NCBI RefSeq assembly: GCF_031453975.1
Contig: NZ_JAVDPW010000010.1
Location: 186,001 to 250,000 of the forward strand
Source of the DNA: Inquilinus ginsengisoli_A
GTDB taxonomy: Bacteria; Pseudomonadota; Alphaproteobacteria; DSM-16000; Inquilinaceae
Direction of reading: 5' to 3'
Length of the DNA: 64,000 bases
Shown: piece after piece, positions 9,937 to 18,366 of the stretch
How positions within the stretch are numbered: the first letter of the stretch is position 1
Layout of the letters: each line of letters begins with the position of its first letter
Position numbers and translations under genes: made by a program
The notes under the pieces: generated by a model
What the model was told of the DNA's origin: nothing
Databases searched by the model: none
Seen by the model: the letters and a program-made list of their open reading frames with translations, nothing else

Positions 9937-10794
9937 ATGTTCAAGATTCTGCGCGACCTGCTGCGCTACAATCTGGAGTTCCTGGCCGGGGTCGTCCTGA
10001 CGGGCATCGTCCTGGTGCTGGTGATCCTGTCCTACGTCTCGCCCTATGACGAGATGGCGATGTATGCGGTGCCGCCCGACATGCCGCCGTCCTGGGACTA
10101 CTGGCTGGGGACCACCTCGCGCGGCCAGGACGTGTTCTGGCAGATCACCGCGTCGCTGCGGAACACGCTGTATTTCGGCGCCATCGTCGCCGCGGTCAGC
10201 CGGGTCATCGCCCTGGTGGTCGGGCTGGTCTCCGGCTATGCCGGCGGCCGCGTCGACCAGGCCATGATGGCGGTGAACGACACGCTGGGGGCGCTGCCCA
10301 ACATCCCGATCCTGCTGCTGATCTACTTCGTCATGCGCGACCAGATGTCGTGGTGGCTGCTGGCCCTGGTGGCCGCGCTGCTGGGCTGGACCTACGATTC
10401 CCGGCTGATCCGGTCGGTCGCGCTGAGCCTGAAGACGCGGGAGTTCACCCGGCACGCCGTGTTCTCCGGCATGCGGACGCCACAGATCCTGCTGCGCGAG
10501 CATCTGCCCTATGTCATGCCGATCGTGTTCTTCACCACCATGAACAACCTGATCTGGGCCATCGGCCTGGAGGTGACGCTGTCGGTCCTCGGCTTCTCCG
10601 ACATCAACCGGCCGACCGTGGGCGGCATGATCTACTGGGCCAACTCCCACTCCGCCATGGTCGCCGGTGTGTGGTGGTGGGTGGCCTTCCCGATGCTGTT
10701 CGTCGCCATCCTCTTCCTGGGGCTGTTCATGCTGGCGATGTCGGTCAACGAGTACATCGATCCGCGCAGCCGGCTGAACCGCATGGGGGCCTAG
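9937..10794 (+). CDS. ABC transporter permease, DppC/OppC type
   Basis: A 285-residue inner-membrane protein that begins 4 bases after the DppB-like stop. An N-terminal helix (LAGVVLTGIVLVLVILSYVS) is followed by WLGTTSRGQDVFWQ, the usual DppC-type periplasmic motif (GTD.GRD-like), and by four or five helices with the coupling loop around LKTREFTRHAVFSGMRTPQI. The normal aspartate in the GTD motif is replaced here (GTTSRGQD). It pairs with the preceding permease. Confidence 0.93.
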   Translation: MFKILRDLLRYNLEFLAGVVLTGIVLVLVILSYVSPYDEMAMYAVPPDMPPSWDYWLGTTSRGQDVFWQITASLRNTLYFGAIVAAVSRVIALVVGLVSGYAGGRVDQAMMAVNDTLGALPNIPILLLIYFVMRDQMSWWLLALVAALLGWTYDSRLIRSVALSLKTREFTRHAVFSGMRTPQILLREHLPYVMPIVFFTTMNNLIWAIGLEVTLSVLGFSDINRPTVGGMIYWANSHSAMVAGVWWWVAFPMLFVAILFLGLFMLAMSVNEYIDPRSRLNRMGA

Positions 10795-10796
10795 TG

Positions 10797-11786
10797 ATGC
10801 AGGACGTGCTGACGATCAGCGACCTCCGGGCCTATTACGTCAACGACCTGTTCGGCGTCCGGCGCGAGGTCCGTGCCGTCGACGGCATCAGCCTCAGCGT
10901 CCGGCGCAACGAGGTCTACGGCATCGCCGGGGAATCCTCGAGCGGCAAGACCTCGCTGATCAAGACCCTGGCCGGTGCGATCCGGCCGCCGATGCGGGTG
11001 ATGGGCGGGTCCGTGGTGTTCGATTTCGGCGGCCGCACCATCGACGTCTACCGCCAGCCGGAGGCGATGCGCCCGGCGCGCTGGCGCCACCTGTCCTACA
11101 TCATGCAGGGGTCGATGAACGTGCTGAATCCGGTGCGACGGGTGAAGCACGCCTTTAAGGACTTCGCCGCCCGCCACATCAGGCTCGACCCGTCGGCCTT
11201 CCGCCGGCGGGTGGAGGCGCATCTCGACCGGCTGCACCTGGCGCCTTCGGTGCTGGAGGCCTTTCCGCACCAGCTGTCCGGCGGCATGCGCCAGCGCGTC
11301 TGCATCGCCCTGGCCACCGTGTGCGAGCCCGAATTCATCATCGCCGACGAACCGACCACCGCGCTGGACGTGCTGGTGCAGCTCGACGTGCTGCGCCTGC
11401 TGAAGGAGGTGCAGACCCGCCTCGGCTCCTCGATCGTCTTCGTCACCCACGACATGTCGGTGCACGCCGCGATCTCCGACCGGCTGGGCATCATGTATGC
11501 GGGGCGGCTGGTGGAGGAGGGGGCGACGGCGGCGCTGTTCAGCCGGCCGCAGCATCCCTACACCGCCCATCTGATCGCCAGCCTGCCGCGCATCGGCGAC
11601 ACCCGGCCGCGCCGCAGCCTGCAGGGCCGGCCGCCCAACCTGTCGGCGCCGCCGATGGGGTGCCGCTTCCACCCGCGCTGCCCGCTGGCGATCGAACGCT
11701 GCGGCCGCGAGGTGCCGGACCTGCTGCCCAGCGCCACCGGCGGCCGCGTCGCCTGCTTCCGCGCCGGCGAGGTCTCGGCGCCATGA
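10797..11786 (+). CDS. ABC transporter ATP-binding protein, DppD/OppD type
   Basis: A 329-residue ATPase starting at ATG 10797, or at GTG 10794 overlapping the previous stop. Motifs are a Walker A of the form GESSSGKTS, the signature LSGGMRQR, Walker B FIIADEPTTALD and the switch VTHDMSVHA. The C-terminal oligopeptide-transporter extension carries CRFHPRCPLAIERC, the cysteine motif that binds a cluster in related proteins. The first Walker loop has Ser in place of the common Gly (GESSSGK rather than GESGSGK), still compatible with activity. It overlaps the next ATPase gene by four bases. Confidence 0.93.
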   Translation: MQDVLTISDLRAYYVNDLFGVRREVRAVDGISLSVRRNEVYGIAGESSSGKTSLIKTLAGAIRPPMRVMGGSVVFDFGGRTIDVYRQPEAMRPARWRHLSYIMQGSMNVLNPVRRVKHAFKDFAARHIRLDPSAFRRRVEAHLDRLHLAPSVLEAFPHQLSGGMRQRVCIALATVCEPEFIIADEPTTALDVLVQLDVLRLLKEVQTRLGSSIVFVTHDMSVHAAISDRLGIMYAGRLVEEGATAALFSRPQHPYTAHLIASLPRIGDTRPRRSLQGRPPNLSAPPMGCRFHPRCPLAIERCGREVPDLLPSATGGRVACFRAGEVSAP

Positions 11787-12673
11787 CCGGGGCCCTGCTC
11801 CAGCTCGACCGGGTGGTGAAGCGCTTCCCGGCCGGCGGCTTCTTCTCGCGGCGGCACATGACCGCGGTGCGGGATGTGACGTTCACTTTGGCCAGCGACC
11901 GGCCGGAGATCTTCGCCATCGTCGGCGAATCCGGCAGCGGCAAGTCGACCCTCGCCAAGATGATCCTGGGCAGCGAAAAGCCCAGCGCCGGCACGCTGCG
12001 CTTCGACGGCACCGACCTGGCGACGATCAGGACGCGGGCCGGGCGCGAGGCCTTCATGGCCAGGGTCCAGCCGGTGTTCCAGAATCCGTTCGAGGCCTTC
12101 AATCCGCTGACCCGGGTCGACGACTACCTCACGACCACGGCGCGGCGGTTCCGCGGGGCGGCGTCGCGGGCGGAGGCGGAGAGGCTGGCCGACGAGGCGC
12201 TGCAGCGGGTCGGCCTGTCGCTGGCCGAGGTGAAGCAGCGCTTCTCGCATGAGCTGTCGGGCGGCCAGCTGCAGCGCGCGGCCATCGCCCGCGCCCTGAT
12301 CCCGGCGCCCCGGCTGATCGTGGCGGACGAGCCGGTGTCTATGGTCGACGCGTCGCTGCGGATGTCGATCGTCAACCTGTTCCGGGCGCTGCGGGACGAC
12401 CTCAAGGTCTCGATCGTCTACATCACCCACGACCTGGCGACGACCTACTACATCAGCGACCGCGTCATCATCATGCAGAAGGGCGAGGTGGTGGAGAGCG
12501 GCGACACCCGCACCGTGTTCGACGCCCCGACCCATCCCTATTCGATCGCGCTGAAAGCCGCGGTGCTGCCGCCCGATCCGACCCAGGCCGCCGCCGCGAT
12601 CCGCGGCGAACCGCTTCCGGCCGCCACGCCGGATGCGGAGCGGCCATTGGAACCGGTTCTCGTGGGTCCCTGA
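11783..12673 (+). CDS. ABC transporter ATP-binding protein, DppF/OppF type
   Basis: A 296-residue ATPase whose ATG overlaps the previous stop (ATGA at 11783-11786), so the two are translationally coupled. Walker A is GESGSGKST, the signature is LSGGQLQR, and Walker B is LIVADEPVSMVDASLR, typical of the DppF branch. The C-terminal oligopeptide extension is short and lacks the cysteine motif present in its partner. It closes the five-gene importer. The gene ends convergently, 27 bases from the sugar ATPase gene on the other strand. Confidence 0.93.
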   Translation: MTGALLQLDRVVKRFPAGGFFSRRHMTAVRDVTFTLASDRPEIFAIVGESGSGKSTLAKMILGSEKPSAGTLRFDGTDLATIRTRAGREAFMARVQPVFQNPFEAFNPLTRVDDYLTTTARRFRGAASRAEAERLADEALQRVGLSLAEVKQRFSHELSGGQLQRAAIARALIPAPRLIVADEPVSMVDASLRMSIVNLFRALRDDLKVSIVYITHDLATTYYISDRVIIMQKGEVVESGDTRTVFDAPTHPYSIALKAAVLPPDPTQAAAAIRGEPLPAATPDAERPLEPVLVGP

Positions 12674-12700
12674 GGCCAGCGGGCGAGGGGAGGGTCGCGC

Positions 12701-13540
12701 CTACGCCGGTAGCGGTCCCGCCTCGGCCGCTGCAGCGGCGATCGCCTTTCGGCCCAGCCCCGATTTGACGATCCGGATCAGCTCCTCCTCGCTGGTCTCC
12801 GAGGTCGAGGCGTCGAACACGATCTCGCCGGCGTGCAGGAAGTTGATACGGTCGCAGACCTCGAAGATCTGGTTGTAGTTGTGGACGATCAGGATGACCG
12901 AGACGTTGCGCTCGCGGCGCAGCTTCTGGATCAAGCCGAGGACATGGGCGCTTTCGCGGACGCCCAGCGCCGCCAAGGGCTCGTCGAGGATCAGGATACT
13001 CGGCGAGGCGTAGATCGACCGGGCCACCGCCACGCATTGGCGCTGGCCGCCCGACAGCAGGTCGACGGTGCTGTTCACGCTCGGGATCGAGATGCCGAGA
13101 TTGTCCAGGTACTGCCGCGACAGCTCGCGCATCTTCTGGTTGTCGAGCAGGTTCAGACCCAGCACGCGCTTCTTGTACTCCCGGCCCAGGAACATGTTGT
13201 GGAAGACGCTGAGGTCGCCCACCAAGGCGAGGTCCTGGTAGACCGTCTCGATGCCGTGGCTTCGGGCGTCGCGCGGCGAGGCGAAGCTCACCTCCTTGCC
13301 CTTCGAGGTGATGGTGCCGGTGTCCGGCTGGTGGAAGCCGGACAGGATCTTGATCAGGGTCGACTTGCCCGCGCCGTTGTCGCCGACCAGCGCCAGCACC
13401 TCGCCCTGGCGCAGCTTGATGCTGACATCCACCAGCGCGGTCACGGCGCCGAAGCCCTTGCTGATGTGCGACATCTCGAGGATGACGGGGGCGTCGGGGC
13501 CCAGCGGCGCGATGGCCTGCGGGCCAGTTTCCGGATTCAT
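12701..13540 (-). CDS. Sugar ABC transporter ATP-binding protein, single-domain FrcA-like
   Basis: A 279-residue ATPase with Walker A GDNGAGKST, signature LLSGGQRQC and Walker B ILILDEPLAALG. It carries only one nucleotide-binding domain, unlike the two-domain RbsA/XylG proteins (about 500 residues), so it must work as a homodimer, as in FrcA-type fructose systems. Its ATG at 13540 overlaps the stop of the permease gene (bases 13537-13540). The substrate is not evident from the sequence. The aldo/keto reductase remnant and FCD-like operator upstream hint at a sugar such as fucose or a related aldose. Confidence 0.92.
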   Translation of the reverse strand: MNPETGPQAIAPLGPDAPVILEMSHISKGFGAVTALVDVSIKLRQGEVLALVGDNGAGKSTLIKILSGFHQPDTGTITSKGKEVSFASPRDARSHGIETVYQDLALVGDLSVFHNMFLGREYKKRVLGLNLLDNQKMRELSRQYLDNLGISIPSVNSTVDLLSGGQRQCVAVARSIYASPSILILDEPLAALGVRESAHVLGLIQKLRRERNVSVILIVHNYNQIFEVCDRINFLHAGEIVFDASTSETSEEELIRIVKSGLGRKAIAAAAAEAGPLPA

Positions 13541-14613
13541 ACGCGCCTCCGCGTGCGCAGCCTGTCGACCTGGACGTTCAGGATCATCGCCGCGACGATC
13601 GCGGCCCCGAGATAGACGTCGGACACCGTCGCCTGGGCCCCGACCATGACCAGGCCGTTGTTCAGCGAGGCGACCACGAAGGCGCCGATCAGCGCGCCGA
13701 TCGGCGTCCCGGACCCGCCGAGCAAAGAGGTGCCGCCGATCACCGCCGCCGCGATCGCCTGCAGGGTCAGGAAGGGGCTGCCGCCCTGGGGATCGGCCGA
13801 GGCGAACTGGGCGGTGTTGATGATGCCGGCGAAGGCCGCGCAGCCGCCGGCGATCATGAAGTTGTAGACCTTGATCCGGTCGGTCCGGATGCCGATCTCG
13901 CGCGCCCCGACGATGTTGCTGCCGGTGGCGATGGTGTGCAGGCCGAAGCTGGTCCGGTTCAGCACCAGCGCGATCGCGCCGACCACCAGGAGGGTCCACA
14001 GGAACGGGGTGAAGGCGGTGATGCCGAGCAGGGAGAAGACCGATCCCGCGGGGTCGGACAGGTTCTCGCCGAAGATCGCGTTGAACGGCTCCTCGACCGG
14101 GGCGATGATCGGCTGGCTGTTGTAGATCGAGACCACGATCCCCTGCAGGAAGAACAGGGTGCCGACCGTGGTGATCAGCGACGGCACCCGGAAGCGCACC
14201 GTGATCAGGCCGTTGATCGCGCCGACCAGCACGCCGACCGCCACGCTGATCACCGCCCCGACGGCCAGGGGCACGCCCCAGGTGATCGACAGCAGCACCA
14301 TGATGTAGGGCGCCAGCGAGAAGGTGCCGCTGAGCGACAGGTCGATCTCGCCGGTGATCATCAGCAGGACCTCGGCCACGGCGATCAGGCCGAGCCGGCC
14401 GGTGTCGCGCAGCACGATGCTCTGGAACTGGGCGGTCAGGAATCCGCCGTCGCTGCCGAACTGGAAGTAGATGACCAGGACGACCGCGACGACCGCGATG
14501 CTGACCTCGCGGTAGCGGGAGAGCAGGACCAGCGCCCTCTCCAGGATCGTGTCCGGCACCTTGACGCCCACCTTGCGCGCCTTCGCCCCGCCGCTGTCGT
14601 TGATTGGCACCAT
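13537..14613 (-). CDS. Sugar ABC transporter permease, RbsC/FrcC-like
   Basis: A 358-residue membrane protein with about ten helices. The branched-chain/ribose permease pattern is clear: LLMITGEIDLSLSGTFSLA (the GxIDLSV-type motif of sugar permeases), then LITTVGTLFFLQGI, ATGSNIVGAREIGI and a C-terminal GTSLLGGSGTPIGALIGAF. It forms the channel for the binding protein encoded upstream and the ATPase encoded downstream. A 15-bp perfect stem separates it from the binding-protein gene. Confidence 0.93.
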   Translation of the reverse strand: MVPINDSGGAKARKVGVKVPDTILERALVLLSRYREVSIAVVAVVLVIYFQFGSDGGFLTAQFQSIVLRDTGRLGLIAVAEVLLMITGEIDLSLSGTFSLAPYIMVLLSITWGVPLAVGAVISVAVGVLVGAINGLITVRFRVPSLITTVGTLFFLQGIVVSIYNSQPIIAPVEEPFNAIFGENLSDPAGSVFSLLGITAFTPFLWTLLVVGAIALVLNRTSFGLHTIATGSNIVGAREIGIRTDRIKVYNFMIAGGCAAFAGIINTAQFASADPQGGSPFLTLQAIAAAVIGGTSLLGGSGTPIGALIGAFVVASLNNGLVMVGAQATVSDVYLGAAIVAAMILNVQVDRLRTRRRV

Positions 14614-14650
14614 CTGCGCTTTCTCTGGCTCCGAATTCCGGAAGGGATCT

Positions 14651-14690
14651 CATCCGGCTTCGCCGCGCGGGAGGGCGGCGAAGCCGGATG
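14651..14690 (-). terminator. Strong intra-operon hairpin between binding-protein and permease genes
   Basis: Bases 14651-14665 and 14676-14690 are perfect reverse complements (15 bp: CATCCGGCTTCGCCG and partner), with a 10-base loop. On the transcribed minus strand it follows the binding-protein stop directly. As for the Dpp-like operon, it probably raises binding-protein output relative to the membrane subunits by mRNA protection or partial termination. Confidence 0.65.
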
Positions 14691-14696
14691 CAGGTA

Positions 14697-15770
14697 TCAG
14701 GCCGGTTCGGCCGTGCTGCGGCCTTCGAAGCGCGTCTCGCCGACATAGGCGTCGACGTTGTCCTTGGTCACATAGGCCTGGCTGGTGTCGCTGTTGGCCG
14801 GGCCGACCAGGCCGCCGGAGAGCTTGTAGAGGTACATCTGCTGCACCGGCAGGAAGCCCTGGAGATAGGCCTGCTGGTCGGTGGTGAAGGCGACGTCGCC
14901 GGACTTGATGTAGCCCAGCGTCTGCGGGAACAGATCGAAGCCGGCGGCGACCACGCCCGTCTTGGCCAGCCCGTATTTGTTCGACACGAAGCCGCAGGCA
15001 TAGGTGTCGGACCCGCCGGTGCCGAACAGGCCGCCGACGGTCTTGTGGCTGAGGTAGTAGCTCTCGACCCGCGAGATTTCGGTGGCCGGGTCCGGCCCGG
15101 TGTTGACCACGTCGTAGGTCATGCCCTCGCCGTGATCCTTGATCGCCTGGATGTAGCCGTCGAGGCGGGGCTGGGTGTTGAGCGAGCCGGGAACGCCGAT
15201 CGACAGCATGACATGCCCGCCCTTGGGCACCATCGGGATCCATTTCAGGGCGGAGTTGTAGCCCGACTGGTACAGCGGCTGGCCGACATAGGACAGGCGC
15301 TTGTTCGGGCTGCCGGTCGGCACGTCGGCGTTGAAGGCGACGACCGGAATGCCGGCGGCGCTGGCGGCGGCCACCGCAGCGTCGAATGCCTTCGGGTCGA
15401 CCAGGCAGACCGCGATGCCGTCGGCCTTCTGGGCGATCGCGGTCTGCACCGCGCTGACCATCTCGGACACGACGTTCTTCTGCGACCCGGTCCACTGGTA
15501 GCTGCAGCCGAAGGCCGCGCAGGCGTCCTGAATGCCGTAGATCGTCGGGGTGAAGAACTGGTCCAGCGTCACATGGCAGACGAAGAAGAACTTGTAGGGC
15601 TTCTTCGGCAGGCCGCTGGAGGCGTCCTCGGCCAGCGCCGTGCCCATGCCGCCGGCCAGGCCCGCGGCGCCGAGCCCCAGCGTGGCCGCGGTCCTGAACA
15701 TGCTGCGCCGGCCGACCGCGCTGCCGATCAGCGCCGGCGCGTTCCTCTGGTTTCGGGTGTCGTCGTCCAC
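14697..15770 (-). CDS. Sugar ABC transporter substrate-binding protein, RbsB-like, Tat-like leader
   Basis: A 357-residue protein starting at GTG 15770, which has GGGAGG about 9 bases upstream. The leader has GRRSMFRTAATLGLGAAGLA, a twin-arginine-like motif followed by a moderately hydrophobic region, and a cleavage-type ALAED. The mature part is a periplasmic-binding-protein fold of the ribose/galactose class: KFFFVCHVTLDQFF, then SGIPVVAFNAD-like and TDQQAYLQGFLPVQQMYLY segments that contact sugar or the hinge. It serves the FrcBCA-like importer. Confidence 0.9.
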   Translation of the reverse strand: MDDDTRNQRNAPALIGSAVGRRSMFRTAATLGLGAAGLAGGMGTALAEDASSGLPKKPYKFFFVCHVTLDQFFTPTIYGIQDACAAFGCSYQWTGSQKNVVSEMVSAVQTAIAQKADGIAVCLVDPKAFDAAVAAASAAGIPVVAFNADVPTGSPNKRLSYVGQPLYQSGYNSALKWIPMVPKGGHVMLSIGVPGSLNTQPRLDGYIQAIKDHGEGMTYDVVNTGPDPATEISRVESYYLSHKTVGGLFGTGGSDTYACGFVSNKYGLAKTGVVAAGFDLFPQTLGYIKSGDVAFTTDQQAYLQGFLPVQQMYLYKLSGGLVGPANSDTSQAYVTKDNVDAYVGETRFEGRSTAEPA

Positions 15771-15856
15771 GTCGAACCTCCCTCACTTGGCTTATGGGGA
15801 CGGGGCTGACCTGCCGCTGCAACACGAGCCAGGAGTCATCCAGTCCTCCGGTTACA

Positions 15857-15870
15857 TTGTTGTATGACAA
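15857..15870. promoter_or_regulatory. Candidate FCD/GntR-type operator upstream of the sugar ABC operon
   Basis: TTGTATGACAA at 15860-15870 is an inverted repeat of TTGT and ACAA around ATG, extended on the left by another TTGT at 15857. Motifs of the form TTGT-N3-ACAA are typical half-site pairs of FCD-type GntR regulators. It lies about 90 bases upstream of the binding-protein start in an AT-rich stretch, where an operator would be expected. The regulator that reads it is not identifiable here. Confidence 0.5.
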
Positions 15871-16229
15871 ATTATGTGTCAAGCGGCACCAGGATCGTGA
15901 TCGGCGGCCCCTATAATTCCGGCATCCTGGCCACCGGCGCCGTCCAGGGCGCGACCTTCAACACCCGGCTGGCGCCGAAGCCGGTGCTGCAGCGGGTCCG
16001 TCGGATCGAGGCGGTGTGTGCCGGCATGGCGTGGCGCTGCCGGCTGCGGCCCTGCAGTTCCCCCTTGGACATCCGTCAGTGGTCGGCGTCATCCCGGGGG
16101 GGCCGGTCGGTCGGGGAGTTCCAGCAGAACCTGGGGTCCCTGCAGCAGAAGATCCCTGCGGCGCTGTGGGCCGACCTCAAGGCCGAAGGCCTGATCGAGG
16201 CCGCGTCACCGGTGCCGCGAGAGGTCTGA
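15864..16229 (+). pseudogene. Aldo/keto reductase remnant, C-terminal third with two frameshifts
   Basis: The frame reads IVIGGPYNSGILATG and then RRIEAVC, the characteristic C-terminal part of aldo/keto reductases of the fucose/aldose dehydrogenase type. Near 16020 it leaves the frame: RHGVALPAAALQFPLGHPSV and VVGVIPGG continue one frame over, apparently after loss of a single C. Near 16105 an extra G in a run of seven restores the original frame, which runs GRSVGEFQQNLG to WADLKAEGLIEAASP and stops. The N-terminal two thirds of the usual 320-residue protein are missing. It therefore cannot be functional unless the two indels are sequencing errors, and even then it is truncated. It probably once belonged to the catabolic part of the adjacent sugar operon. 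Confidence 0.75.
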
Positions 16230-16252
16230 TCCGAGGGAGGGCAGCAATCCCG

Positions 16253-17029
16253 TCAGGCGCTGACCATGCGGTTGGTCTCGATGCTCTGCCGCAACCGCCG
16301 GGCGGCGATGCGGCCGAGGGAGACCGGTCCGATGCCCTCTCCCAGCGACAGGCTGCAGCGCCCGGCGTCCAGCCACTCGACGCGCTCCAACTGGTCCAGG
16401 TTGACGATCAGGGAGCGGCTGATGCGGACGAAGGGCGGCTTCGGCAGCTGCTCCTCGAAGTACCGCAGCAGCCGGCACACCAGATAGTCGCGCGCCCCCT
16501 TCAGGAAGACGCGGGTGAAATCCGCCTCCGCCGCCAGCATGGCCACGGTGCCCAGCGGCGCGATCACCGACCGGCCGTCGATGCGGAGATGGATGCGCTG
16601 GTGCGTGCCGTCATCCAGCTCGACATCGTCCTGCCGCTCCTCCCGTTCGGCAGCCACCGCGGCCCGGGCCGCGTCCTGGCCGTGCCGGCGCAGCCGGTCG
16701 ATGGTGGCCGCCAGGCGCTGCGGGTCGACCGGCTTCAGCAGGAAATCCAGGGCGGACACGTCGAAGGCCCTGACGGCGTAGAGATCGTGGGCGGTGACGA
16801 AGACGATCGCCGGCGGCCGTGGCAGCTGGTCGATCAGGTCGAAGCCCCGGCCGTCGGTCAGTTCGACATCCAGGAAGATCGCGTCGGGACGCTGGGCCGA
16901 AGCTTGCGCCCGCGCCTCGGCCACGCTGCCGGCTTCGGCCACGATCTCGATATCCGCATGCGCCTGCAGCAGGCGCCGCAGGCCGCGGCGGGCAGGGGGC
17001 TCGTCGTCCACGAGCATCACGCGAAGCAT
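16253..17029 (-). CDS. LytTR-type DNA-binding response regulator
   Basis: A 258-residue protein starting at the ATG at 17029. Residues 1-120 are a receiver domain: acidic pair D8/D9, phosphoacceptor D54 in AIFLDVEL, threonine in VFVTAHD and K99 in FLLKPVD. After an Ala/Arg/Glu-rich linker, residues 150-258 form a LytTR domain (RIHLRIDGRSVIAPLG, FTRVFLKGARDYLV, FVRISRSLIVNLDQLERVEW). LytTR regulators bind imperfect direct repeats and often control exopolysaccharide, adhesin or envelope genes. The start lies inside the kinase gene, so the two are coupled. Confidence 0.93.
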   Translation of the reverse strand: MLRVMLVDDEPPARRGLRRLLQAHADIEIVAEAGSVAEARAQASAQRPDAIFLDVELTDGRGFDLIDQLPRPPAIVFVTAHDLYAVRAFDVSALDFLLKPVDPQRLAATIDRLRRHGQDAARAAVAAEREERQDDVELDDGTHQRIHLRIDGRSVIAPLGTVAMLAAEADFTRVFLKGARDYLVCRLLRYFEEQLPKPPFVRISRSLIVNLDQLERVEWLDAGRCSLSLGEGIGPVSLGRIAARRLRQSIETNRMVSA

Positions 17030-18126
17030 GCGGGGCCTCTCAGCATCAGCCGGGCCAGGACGGTGTCGCCGTCCTCGGTCAGGGTCAATTCGTGGCGCTG
17101 GGGATAGTGCAGCTCCAGCCGGCGCCTGGTGTTGGCCAGGCCGACGGCGGGACGGTCGCCGCTGCGCGCCACCAGCCGTCCGGGGTTGGTGACCTCGATC
17201 ACGGTGGTGTCGTCGCCCGTCCGCCGCGCGGTCACCCGGATTTCCAGGGTCTCGGCGGAGGATCGCAGGCCGTGCTTCACCGCATTCTCGACCAGCCCCT
17301 GCACGATCAGATGCGGCACGGCGACGGAGCGGGCGGCGGGGTCCATCTCGACGACGCAGCGCAGCCGGCCCTCGAAGCGCAGCTCCTGGATGCGGACATA
17401 GGCCCGGACGGCCTCGATCTCGTCCGGCAGGGCGCAGACCGGCCGGCTCTGCTGGTCGAGGGAATAGCGGAGATAGGCGGCGATGCGGTGGGTCATCTCC
17501 AGCGCCGCGTCGGGATGGTCGGGGATTTCGGACGCCACGGTGTTCAGAGCGTTGAACAGGAAGTGCGGGTCCAGCTGCTGCCGCAGCTGCCGCAGCTCGG
17601 CCCGGGTCGCCGCCGCCTCCGCCTCGCTGCGCCGCACCCGCTCCGACCGCGCCTCGACATCGGCCTGGATCCAGAAATACGCCAGCGACCACCCCAGGAA
17701 GATCGCGGTGTAGTAGATCGCCGGGATCGCGTCGGCACGCGCCATGCTGGTGTGATCGAGCCCGGCAAAGAAGGCGTCCTTGACGGCGTTGACGATCGCC
17801 ATCTGCAGCAGCCCGCCCAGGATCGAAAACACCACCACCAGCAGGACGATCACGGCCGGCCGACGCTGCGGCCAGGCCATCAGGGCCTTGTGCGCCAGGG
17901 CGGTCAGCCCGAAGCCGATCGGTTCCAGGATCAGCGTCACCGTCAGGGTCAGCGGGATGTCGTCGAAGGCGGCGACGCGCGAGACCAGGCCGAACAGCGC
18001 GATGAAGACCCAGGTGGCGACATGCACCCGCCAGAACGATCCCGCCGGGGCGGCCGGGGCGGGCGCCCTCTCCGCGGCGAAGCGGCCCTCATCGCCGGGC
18101 GATCCGTATCCTGCGACCGCGCTCAT
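17017..18126 (-). CDS. Sensor histidine kinase, LytS/YehU (His_kinase) type
   Basis: A 369-residue protein if started at ATG 18126 (AAGAGGCG upstream); an in-frame ATG at 18174 lacks a ribosome site. Four hydrophobic segments (VATWVFIALFGLVSRVA, LTVTLILEPIGFGL, VIVLLVVVFSILGGLL, AIYYTAIFLGWSLAYFW) precede a coiled region and the His_kinase motif QLDPHFLFNALN, with the catalytic domain carrying LIVQGLVENAVKHG. It senses an unknown envelope signal and phosphorylates the overlapping LytTR regulator. Its promoter faces the giant autotransporter gene, so that gene and its neighbours are the most likely targets. Confidence 0.93.
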   Translation of the reverse strand: MSAVAGYGSPGDEGRFAAERAPAPAAPAGSFWRVHVATWVFIALFGLVSRVAAFDDIPLTLTVTLILEPIGFGLTALAHKALMAWPQRRPAVIVLLVVVFSILGGLLQMAIVNAVKDAFFAGLDHTSMARADAIPAIYYTAIFLGWSLAYFWIQADVEARSERVRRSEAEAAATRAELRQLRQQLDPHFLFNALNTVASEIPDHPDAALEMTHRIAAYLRYSLDQQSRPVCALPDEIEAVRAYVRIQELRFEGRLRCVVEMDPAARSVAVPHLIVQGLVENAVKHGLRSSAETLEIRVTARRTGDDTTVIEVTNPGRLVARSGDRPAVGLANTRRRLELHYPQRHELTLTEDGDTVLARLMLRGPACFA

Positions 18127-18366
18127 CGAGTGCCGCCTCTTGTCCCGCAATGCCGGTGCGCCATCCGTCACCATGACGTTTCATCGACCCGATCAGCCGA
18201 TTCATCGAATAACGCGTGTCTCAAGCCGGCAACAATATAAGCATCCTATCCCATTGGAACGCTATTTCGTGTCCACCGGGAGGTCCGCCAAAAAACCTGA
18301 CTGCCGGCTTGGGAGCCGGCCGAAGGGTGGCGAAGCCTCGTCGGTCGAGCAAGGGGGCATTGCATC

